Origin: JANNYA01 sp043754435
GTDB taxonomy: Bacteria; Pseudomonadota; Gammaproteobacteria; Xanthomonadales; SZUA-5
Direction: 5' to 3'
DNA length: 26,458 nt
Assembly: GCA_043754435.1 (NCBI GenBank)
Contig: JAYUUS010000245.1
Location: 1 to 26,458, forward strand
Shown here: piece by piece, positions 20,313 through 26,458 of the stretch
How positions within the stretch are numbered: position 1 is the first letter of the stretch
Layout: every line of letters starts with the position of its first letter
Program-made: the position numbers and the translations under genes
Notes under the pieces: generated by a model
What the model was told of the DNA's origin: nothing
Databases searched by the model: none
What the model saw: only the letters and a program-made list of their open reading frames with translations

Positions 20313-20803
20313 GCGGCCTCCGTGGCGCGGGTGATGGTGAGGAGCAATGCAATCGCATCGGCTTCGTTGTCATCGTGGGGTCGATGACCCAGCGCGTGGA
20401 CAGCAGCAACCACGTCGTCTTTGCTGGCGTTGCCCTTGCCGGTGATAAAGCGCTTGATGGTGCCGACCGGCACGCCCGCATAAGGAATTTGCCTTTGCTC
20501 GCACCATGCGCTCAGCTGACCCAGCAAGCCGCCATAGACGTGTGCGGAGTCGGTCGAGGTATGGCGGCGCACTTCTTCAAAGTGGACTTCGCCAAATCTC
20601 GTCAATCGATGTAGCTCGTTGAGCCAGCGCTGAAACCGCAAAAAGCGCATGCCGCCGCCTTCAAAGCGCTGTGGTTTAAAGCTCTGCGTGCCGCTGGTGA
20701 TCTGGCCGTTGGCGCGAATCGCCCAGCCGGTCTGCGTGCCCAGATCGAGCGCCAGGATAATGATATGCGCTGAATTGGACGGAATTTTAGGAAGTGCGTT
20801 CAT
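20309..20803 (-). CDS. RuvC-like Holliday junction resolvase
   Basis: A 164-residue RuvC-fold nuclease. Acidic catalytic positions are visible in LALDLGTQTGWAI (first Asp), VHFEEVRRHTSTDSAH (Glu) and the final HDDNEADAIALLL (Asp). The segment VGTIKRFITGKGNASKDDVV is typical of phage/plasmid RuvC-like proteins. It would resolve branched replication or recombination intermediates before packaging. I chose ATG 20803, one base after the primase stop; the longer upstream frame overlaps the primase gene and is not protein-like. Confidence 0.87.
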   Translation of the reverse strand: MNALPKIPSNSAHIIILALDLGTQTGWAIRANGQITSGTQSFKPQRFEGGGMRFLRFQRWLNELHRLTRFGEVHFEEVRRHTSTDSAHVYGGLLGQLSAWCEQRQIPYAGVPVGTIKRFITGKGNASKDDVVAAVHALGHRPHDDNEADAIALLLTITRATEAA

Positions 20804-20804
20804 G

Positions 20805-23171
20805 CTAGTTATCCAAGTAAGGTTGGTGGGTGGTTGAAAGGGGCTTAGCAACCTTGAGCGCAATGCCCGCGAAGCCTCTCGCGCCTACGCTGTTGCGCCA
20901 CTTTTCAATTCGTCGGGTCAGGAGGGCATCAGAAAAGCGCCTCTGCGAACCCATAAACTCGCCATTGAGTTCGGCCCACTCCTTCCAATCATTGAATAGT
21001 TCGCAGGTCAGTGACCTCAAATTGGCCGCAAACGAACAGCGCTCGGCGAGCCATCGGCCTATCGCGTCCTCAGATTCAAAATATTCATCGGTCGCTTCAC
21101 ACACGACTTTCGGTGGATGGAGGCCAATGCGCTGCCACTCTTTGCAGCCTTCAAGCATCCACGCGAGTACGGCATCACGCTCGCGCCAGATTTTTTGCTC
21201 AAGCTGCTTATCGCGCCGCTCAGGAGGCACGGTAATCGTGAAAGGAATGAGCTGTAGCCGCCGACGCATCGCCTCGTCCAAATTGCGAATCGAGGGTTTG
21301 TGATTGCCTGCAATCAGGAGTTTGAACTGCGGCGTGTATTCGAAAAAGTCCTGGCGCATAAAGCGGGCCGAGACTTTATCGCCGCCGGTAAGCGCTTTAA
21401 TTTTGGACTCGTTCCAACGTCGACCTTGTTCGGTTTCAACTGAAGCCACGAGTCGTGCGCCCCGCAGACCGGCAAGATCCGTCGGGTGACTATCCGAGCG
21501 TGTCTCCATAAACATGGTCATCGGCGCGTTCGTGGCGTAATCGGCCAAAATTGCTGTCAACGTATTGACGAAAACACTCTTTCCGTTTGCGCCGGTACCG
21601 TAGAGAAAAAATAGCGCATGTTCGCGTGTGGAGCCGGTCAGGCAGTAGCCGCAAATGCGCTGCAAATAACCCTGCAATGCCACATCACCGCCTGTGCATT
21701 CATGTAAAAACGTCATCCAGGTTGGACAAGCAGGGGATGCAGTCGCTTGCGGCAGTGTCGCTTGCGCAAGCTTGGTCATGCGATCCGCGCGGGCATGCAC
21801 GGCCAACGTGCCGAGGCGTAAATCCACCACGCCGTTTGCGGTGTTGAGGCGCCAGGGATCGGCATCCCATTCCTCTGCATTGGCCGCATGGCGGCGATCT
21901 GAGCGCGCAAGACGCTCGACGCCCGAGACCGTGCCGCTCGACGCCAACTTGCTCGCGGTACGCGGAGATTCAGCGCCCAACGCGAACCGTCGGCACAGTC
22001 CGCGAATCAGATCCGTGGCGCGCAGGGTCGTTTCAGGTTGCCACCGTGGGCCCGTCCAAACCAACCATTGGCCCCAAAGTGCAACATACTTCCAATCCTC
22101 CCCGTATTGCGAGGTGAAGGCCAAGGCGAGCGCATCTTCACTGCCCCACACGGAGTCGCCCGAGCCAAGGCTATCCGCGTCAACCGAAAGCGCATCTGCT
22201 GTTTTCGGGGACGCGGCATGCGTGCTCATGCGTTCGCCCTGCGCTAAAAACTGTGGCACGTCGAAGCACTCAGTAAGCGCATCGGCTGCGTCCCAATTTT
22301 CTGGCTTTTCGCCGGGCGGTAATAACAGCGCAACAGAGTCAGCACCCGCTGCCGTGATCGCCTCACTCGCTGCCGCTGCATAGTCCCACCCAGGCTTGTC
22401 CTTATCGGGCCAAATCAGCACCGCCTTACTCACCAGCGGCGACCAGTCCGTTTTATCCACGGGCGCTTTGGCACCATGCATGGCAGTCGTGGCGCAAATG
22501 CCGATATCGATCAAGGCTTGCGCGCACTTTTCGCCTTCGACCAGCACGACCGATTCGCTGCGGGCAATACCCGGCAGGTTGTACAGCGGACGCGGATCAA
22601 GTCCTTCAAACTTGCCCGTGGCCACATTCCAGGGGCGGAACTGCTTTTTGCCAGGCACGGGCTCAAAGCGATATACGCACGCGATCAGACTGCCGTCGGC
22701 GGCCAAATAGTCCCACTTTGCGGTCGGCGCGCCGAGTTCAGGCGCGTCGTCGGCGCTGCGATTGCGTGGCTTGGTTTCGCGCCTACCTGCGGGCTGAACA
22801 ATGCGTTCGGAATCGACCGGAGTCTGGCCTAGCCACTGCGCGGCTAAGTCCAAAACGCGCAGAAAATCCGTGCGCGCGGACAAGCCATGCCCGCGTGCAA
22901 ACAGCTCGACGTGATCGCCGCCTTCCTGGGTGGCGAAGTCAAACCACTGTCCGCGCTTAGCGCCATCGAGGCTGATCGTCAGCGAGTCGCCGCGTTCGCC
23001 CGCGATATTGCCCAGATAGGCTTTTCCGCCCTGCAGCACGGCGTTCGGGTACAGCGCCTGCACGATGTGCTCTAGTCGCGCCAACAGACTGGCACGAACC
23101 GCATCAGCATCGACGGGCGTGGCGATGACCGCCGGATCGGGCGCATCGTTGAAATCAAAATAATTGGTCAT
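20805..23171 (-). CDS. Phage primase-helicase (Toprim + P4/D5-type helicase)
   Basis: A 788-residue replication protein. The N-terminal segment includes GQWFDFATQEGGDHVELFAR, often seen in primases of this kind. A Toprim-like domain at about 205-300 has VVLVEGEKCAQAL and LIWPDKDKPG. A D5_N-like region follows. The P4-type superfamily 3 helicase has Walker A GTGANGKS (525-532), then VETEQGRRWNESKIKALTGG and LLIAGNHKPSI. It would prime and unwind phage DNA. The ATG at 23171 overlaps the nuclease stop (ATGA) and has GGAG six bases before it, so the 14-residue upstream extension is not used. Confidence 0.93.
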   Translation of the reverse strand: MTNYFDFNDAPDPAVIATPVDADAVRASLLARLEHIVQALYPNAVLQGGKAYLGNIAGERGDSLTISLDGAKRGQWFDFATQEGGDHVELFARGHGLSARTDFLRVLDLAAQWLGQTPVDSERIVQPAGRRETKPRNRSADDAPELGAPTAKWDYLAADGSLIACVYRFEPVPGKKQFRPWNVATGKFEGLDPRPLYNLPGIARSESVVLVEGEKCAQALIDIGICATTAMHGAKAPVDKTDWSPLVSKAVLIWPDKDKPGWDYAAAASEAITAAGADSVALLLPPGEKPENWDAADALTECFDVPQFLAQGERMSTHAASPKTADALSVDADSLGSGDSVWGSEDALALAFTSQYGEDWKYVALWGQWLVWTGPRWQPETTLRATDLIRGLCRRFALGAESPRTASKLASSGTVSGVERLARSDRRHAANAEEWDADPWRLNTANGVVDLRLGTLAVHARADRMTKLAQATLPQATASPACPTWMTFLHECTGGDVALQGYLQRICGYCLTGSTREHALFFLYGTGANGKSVFVNTLTAILADYATNAPMTMFMETRSDSHPTDLAGLRGARLVASVETEQGRRWNESKIKALTGGDKVSARFMRQDFFEYTPQFKLLIAGNHKPSIRNLDEAMRRRLQLIPFTITVPPERRDKQLEQKIWRERDAVLAWMLEGCKEWQRIGLHPPKVVCEATDEYFESEDAIGRWLAERCSFAANLRSLTCELFNDWKEWAELNGEFMGSQRRFSDALLTRRIEKWRNSVGARGFAGIALKVAKPLSTTHQPYLDN

Positions 23172-23923
23172 GCCAGGCTCCAGCACCGCTCTGAGTAAGC
23201 GCAGGCTTTGCAAACAAAATGGGTTGGCGTGGTGGTCGCACGCGGCAGCAATTCATGCGCATGGGTTGCGCTCAGCACGCGCACTGCGCGATCACTCATG
23301 CGTTGCGCCAGATCGCCATCAAACGGCACGAGCTCAAAGTGGATCGCTTGCGTGTCTTTGTTGATGGCGGTGAACAGCGCGGGGTTTTGGCTTAAGCCTG
23401 GAATCGCTGACTCCAAATAGGCCTGATAAATCGCCAGCTGCGCGGCATAGATTGGTTTGGATTGCGCTACGCCGTGCTTGACCGTGTCATTCCAGCTGGC
23501 GTTATGCATGGACTTGCACTCCCAGAGCATCGGCACTGCTAAGGCAATGGATGGGGGAACCGCTGTCACCACGCCATCGATGTGACCGCGCAGGCATGCG
23601 CCAGCAACGGAAAACCCAATCTGATCGCCGTTGGCTTTTCGCGTGATCAGCGTAAAACCGGCGGCGCGCAGCCAACGGATCGCCATGTCTTCGAGCGCGT
23701 GGCCCACCTCAAACACGCGCAGGAGCTGGCCCTTAAACTCGCGGCCAGAGTCGAGCGGCGCACCAGCATACTCAAACTGCAGCTGACGCTCGCAGGGCAA
23801 TCCGATCCGGCTTGCGCCTAAGTAGTCGCGCCTTTGTTCGCTACTGCGCTCGGCTTGCAGCGCATGGTCGATGAGCGCACTGATGTGCTCCGAGGGCGTC
23901 GGTCGGTGATTAAAATCGAGCAT
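23168..23923 (-). CDS. PD-(D/E)XK nuclease with Cas4/AddB-like cysteines
   Basis: A 251-residue nuclease of the PD-(D/E)XK superfamily. The active-site pattern is Asp116 in RGHIDGVVTA and Glu135-Cys-Lys137 in LWECKSM, followed by QSKPIYAAQLAIYQ. One cysteine near the N-terminus (Cys44, GLPCERQLQF) and three at the C-terminus (Cys238, Cys241, Cys247 in CKACAYSERCW) match the spacing of Fe-S clusters in Cas4/AddB-type exonucleases. It probably resects DNA ends in phage recombination. Its start overlaps the previous stop by one base (TAATG). Confidence 0.85.
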   Translation of the reverse strand: MLDFNHRPTPSEHISALIDHALQAERSSEQRRDYLGASRIGLPCERQLQFEYAGAPLDSGREFKGQLLRVFEVGHALEDMAIRWLRAAGFTLITRKANGDQIGFSVAGACLRGHIDGVVTAVPPSIALAVPMLWECKSMHNASWNDTVKHGVAQSKPIYAAQLAIYQAYLESAIPGLSQNPALFTAINKDTQAIHFELVPFDGDLAQRMSDRAVRVLSATHAHELLPRATTTPTHFVCKACAYSERCWSLA

Positions 23924-24396
23924 TAGAACGGCACCTCGTCCAGCGGATGCGTGCGACCGCGCGCGGCAAAATATTCTCGCTCACGCGCCAGCACCTGTTC
24001 GCCGCTCTCGACGACTGCAGCCTGGTACGCCGTGATCACGGCAGTAATCAACGACAACACATCATCCTTGCTGTAGTCCGAAACCGGGCGATTCATACCA
24101 ATGCCCGCGACGACATCGCCCAATGGCCCCAAGCAGCGTTCGCGCGCCAAGGCTTCGATTTTCTGCAGGCGATCAGGCGCGAGCATGGCGACCTCCCATA
24201 CCTGACACAGTCCGGCGTAAAGAGCCAAGCAGCGCATCGAGCACAGCGGCACTGGGTGTGTCTGATCCAAAGTCCACTTCGAGCTGAGCAAGCGCCGTTT
24301 GGTGCGCACGTAGTGCAGCCCAGAGCCCTTCTTGAGGCAAATCGCACAGTGCGTAATGGGCACTTTCAATCGTGTTGATGTTGTAGGCTGCAGCAT
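23923..24396 (-). CDS. DUF6511-like zinc-binding protein
   Basis: A 157-residue protein. The N-terminal half has a treble-clef-like cysteine set: CAIC at 17-20 and LCSMRC with Cys52 and Cys56. The C-terminal half has the helical pattern DVVAGIGMNRPVSDYSKDDV then LSLITAVITAYQAAV, which I associate with DUF6511 phage proteins. The function is unknown; its place in the operon suggests a DNA-processing role. The ATG at 24396 is eight bases after AGAAGGG. Its first 224 bases overlap a second ORF (24173-24400) in another frame that uses the same ribosome-binding site. Confidence 0.75.
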   Translation of the reverse strand: MLQPTTSTRLKVPITHCAICLKKGSGLHYVRTKRRLLSSKWTLDQTHPVPLCSMRCLALYAGLCQVWEVAMLAPDRLQKIEALARERCLGPLGDVVAGIGMNRPVSDYSKDDVLSLITAVITAYQAAVVESGEQVLAREREYFAARGRTHPLDEVPF

Positions 24397-24400
24397 TCAT
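24173..24400 (-). CDS. Overlapping small ORF in an alternative frame
   Basis: A 75-residue ORF starting four bases before the DUF6511-like gene and overlapping it for 224 bases. The ATG at 24400 overlaps the helicase stop (GCATGA), and AAGGG lies four bases upstream. Its sequence is well-formed and helical: ESAHYALCDLPQEGLWAALR followed by AHQTALAQLEVDFGSDTPSA and AVLDALLGSL. It resembles a real small protein more than a random shadow, but I cannot name a family. Either it is a genuine dual-coding gene or one of the two is not used. Confidence 0.45.
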   Translation of the reverse strand: MNAAAYNINTIESAHYALCDLPQEGLWAALRAHQTALAQLEVDFGSDTPSAAVLDALLGSLRRTVSGMGGRHARA

Positions 24401-26076
24401 GCAGCCCTTCTTGCGTCGACGTCGTGCGCCCGCCAGACGAGGTTTTGAATGACGGCGCGATTGAAGCGAAAACTCAGGTGCGCACTGGCTTGATAGCGCG
24501 TCAGGCCAAAATCACTCCGAATCGCCTCGGGCAATAACGCCATTTGCTTTTCTGAGGGTGACTCTTGCAGCCAGCGCTTGGTTTTGAACGCCGAGCTTTC
24601 GCTCTCATGGTTGTTGAGCCAATCATCGGCGGCGGCTAAGCAAACGAGGCGCTCGCCTTTCGCCAGCAGTTGAGCGACGCCCTTTGTCAGTCCGCCCACT
24701 GCATACCATCGCCCGTCGACGCCAAACAAGCCCGCCCAGGACTCGAAGCCGGTCGCAATCAGCGTGTCGTCCTGCCCAAACAAGTCGACCCAACAAAAGT
24801 GCGAGCGGCCCAGCAGGTCGATCTCGGTCATGACAAAGTCATGCGCCATGATTGGCTTTTCGAGCCGCGCACTCACCTCGAATACGTGCAGGCACAGCGG
24901 ACACTCGGTCGTGCGCAGTGGCACCTGACCGCCGCAATGTGGGCATACCTTGAGCGGCGCTTCGCCGGGCGGCTCGCCGTCCAAATCGACGTCTTGCTCC
25001 AGCTTGCCGTGCATGATTGAGGCAGTGCCAAAATCCAGCACCACGCAGTCGGACTTGTTGACGTCGGGAAACTCCAATAGATCGACCGTGCGCAGGCCGC
25101 GTCCCACCATCTGAATCAGCATGGATTTGTGCGAGCTCGGGCGCAGCAAAACAATGCAGCTGGTCGGCGGGTAGTCATAGCCTTCCGTCAGTACCCCGAC
25201 ATTAACCACGACTTGGGCCTTGCCGCGCTCAAAGGCGGCCAGGCGTGTTTGGCGTTCCGCCTCACTCAGTTCGCCGTGCACCACGACAGCGTCAATGCCC
25301 GCCGCACAAAACGCCTGTGTGACGTCTTCGGCATGCGCGATGGTCGAGCAAAACACAATCGTTTTGCGTCCGACGGCATACGTACGCCAGTGCTCAATGA
25401 CGCGGGCGTTGATCGGCACCGTATTCATGATCGTTTCGACCGCCGCCATGTCAAAATCAGCGATGGTTTTCTTGACGTTGGCGAGCAAATCTTGCGTGCC
25501 TACATCCACCACAAACGTGCGTGGCGCGACTAAATGGCCGGAGGCGATGAGCTCGCTCAAGCGCACCTGATCGGCGACATTGGAGAACACCGCACGCAGA
25601 CCCACGCCATCACAGCGCTGCGGCGTCGCGGTCAGCCCAAATAGCTGCATGTTTGGGTTTTTCTCAAACGCTGCCTCGAAAATATGGCGATAGCTGGTCG
25701 CGGTCGCGTGGTGAGCTTCGTCGACGACCATTAAATCCAGCGTTGGCATCTGCGCCAAGTTCGCAGCACGCGAAAGCGTCTGTACCATCGCAAACGTGGT
25801 CTGGCCCTGCCACGACTTGCTTGAGGCATCGACGACCGACGTCGACAGGCCGGGATTGACGCGCAGGAACTTGGCTCGGTTTTGCGCCGTGAGTTCATCC
25901 CGATGCGCCAACACGCACGCCTTGAGCCCCGATCCTGCGAGCGTGGCACCGATCACGGCGGAGAGCATCAGCGTTTTTCCGGCACCGGTGGGCGCTACGG
26001 CCAGCGTATTGCCGTGTGCTTTCAGTGCCGCCAGTGAGCGCGCCACCAGCAGCGATTGTCTAGGTCGAAGGATCAT
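24397..26076 (-). CDS. DEAD/DEAH-box (superfamily 2) helicase
   Basis: A 559-residue SF2 helicase. Motif I is APTGAGKT (residues 28-35), motif II DEAH (119-122) and motif III TATPQR (149-154). The second RecA lobe carries KTIVFCSTIAHAEDV, GVLTEGYDYPPTSCIVLLRP and QMVGRGLRTV. A C-terminal zinc ribbon CPHCGGQVPL...CPLC follows. It is similar to the phage helicases that accompany P4-type primases. It probably remodels DNA during replication or recombination. The ATG at 26076 is nine bases after the preceding gene; the stop overlaps the next start. Confidence 0.93.
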   Translation of the reverse strand: MILRPRQSLLVARSLAALKAHGNTLAVAPTGAGKTLMLSAVIGATLAGSGLKACVLAHRDELTAQNRAKFLRVNPGLSTSVVDASSKSWQGQTTFAMVQTLSRAANLAQMPTLDLMVVDEAHHATATSYRHIFEAAFEKNPNMQLFGLTATPQRCDGVGLRAVFSNVADQVRLSELIASGHLVAPRTFVVDVGTQDLLANVKKTIADFDMAAVETIMNTVPINARVIEHWRTYAVGRKTIVFCSTIAHAEDVTQAFCAAGIDAVVVHGELSEAERQTRLAAFERGKAQVVVNVGVLTEGYDYPPTSCIVLLRPSSHKSMLIQMVGRGLRTVDLLEFPDVNKSDCVVLDFGTASIMHGKLEQDVDLDGEPPGEAPLKVCPHCGGQVPLRTTECPLCLHVFEVSARLEKPIMAHDFVMTEIDLLGRSHFCWVDLFGQDDTLIATGFESWAGLFGVDGRWYAVGGLTKGVAQLLAKGERLVCLAAADDWLNNHESESSAFKTKRWLQESPSEKQMALLPEAIRSDFGLTRYQASAHLSFRFNRAVIQNLVWRAHDVDARRAA

Positions 26077-26085
26077 GGCGCGCCT

Positions 26086-26382
26086 CTACTGCGCCCACGC
26101 CGGGCGCGTGGGCACAGCATTTCGCGCGGGCCCGGCACCCTGCACACCTGCGGCACCGTGCGACGGCGTTGCAAACGCGGGCGGCGCAGATCCGCCGCCG
26201 GTCGGGCCACCGCTGGTGCCCACCCGAACCGCACTCGCCGCACCGTGCATTAGCGCGGCATAGTCCTTGTGCTCTGGCCCAATCGCACCCTTCACGACGT
26301 TTTTATCGCCGTTGTTCAAATCGCGCTCGACGTCGATTTTGGCCAGAAACTCCAAGCCGTCTAACAGGCTGTTGAAATTCAC
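26086..26382 (-). CDS. Small hypothetical protein, first gene of the replication operon in view
   Basis: A 98-residue protein that I do not recognise. The N-terminal half (FNSLLDGLEFLAKIDVERDL then NNGDKNVVKGAIG) looks folded; the C-terminal half is Gly/Ala/Pro-rich and probably disordered. The start is GTG at 26382, giving VNFNSLLDG. The neighbouring ATG four codons earlier is in another frame and runs quickly into a stop. It lies nine bases before the helicase gene, so it should be co-transcribed. Confidence 0.6.
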   Translation of the reverse strand: MNFNSLLDGLEFLAKIDVERDLNNGDKNVVKGAIGPEHKDYAALMHGAASAVRVGTSGGPTGGGSAPPAFATPSHGAAGVQGAGPARNAVPTRPAWAQ

Positions 26383-26416
26383 GCACCCATTTCCCCGACA
26401 GCGTCAAGCCCACTAA

Positions 26417-26431
26417 AAAATTAGCAATTTT
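26417..26431. promoter_or_regulatory. AT-rich inverted repeat upstream of the replication operon
   Basis: AAAATT-AGC-AATTTT is a perfect 6-bp inverted repeat in a short AT-rich patch (about 26411-26455) directly upstream of the first gene. It stands out against the GC-rich flank and is a candidate promoter/operator for the leftward early operon. No confident -35/-10 pair was found. Confidence 0.4.
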
Positions 26432-26458
26432 CAGGTTTATTTAACTTAAAAACCGCCT

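Overview
The window is most of a lambda-like siphophage genome, almost certainly a prophage in a moderately GC-rich proteobacterium (probably beta or gamma, judged only by protein style and composition). No integrase, repressor, lysis cassette, tape-measure gene, tRNA, rRNA or CRISPR array is visible. The prophage probably continues beyond both edges. Nearly all phage genes read leftward (- strand).

Layout. (1) Positions 1-458 are one end of an IS66-family element: tnpA, the first codons of tnpB, and a terminal GTAAGCG end. It is inserted in the 3' part of a tail gene, where the tape-measure gene would be expected next. (2) Positions 459-10687 are the head-tail morphogenesis cluster. In transcription order it runs: terminase large subunit, two short tail-fibre-like genes, gpW-like joining protein, portal, S49 protease with a nested scaffold, gpD-like decoration protein, gpE-like major capsid protein, head-tail protein, tail terminator, tail tube, tail chaperone with a probable -1 frameshift product, and a truncated tail-associated gene. 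(3) Positions 10690-12855 hold small rightward genes in three transcription units, each preceded by a copy of the same ~73-bp leader repeat. They are followed by a leftward ParB-like/DNA methyltransferase fusion and the terminase small subunit, so terS and terL are separated by accessory DNA. (4) Positions 14832-15900 are non-coding. They carry a cluster of TGCGAAC motifs next to terS (candidate cosB/packaging sites), a hairpin terminator and short tandem repeats. (5) Positions 15900-19830 are rightward cargo: a HipB/HipA toxin-antitoxin pair with a palindromic operator, a small ORF, and a markedly AT-rich island with a large unrecognised membrane protein. The island is bracketed by a 26-bp direct repeat. 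(6) Positions 19836-26382 are a tightly overlapping leftward replication/recombination operon: small protein, DEAH helicase, two ORFs overlapping in different frames, a PD-(D/E)XK nuclease with an Fe-S-type cysteine set, a Toprim/P4-type primase-helicase, a RuvC-like resolvase and a DUF6362-like protein.

How it fits together. Region 6 would replicate and process the genome. TerS and TerL would recognise and cut it near the TGCGAAC cluster and fill capsids built by region 2. Regions 3 and 5 are accessory modules (DNA modification, toxin-antitoxin and an unknown membrane protein) that probably serve lysogen or phage fitness. The IS66 insertion makes it likely that this copy is defective in tail assembly.
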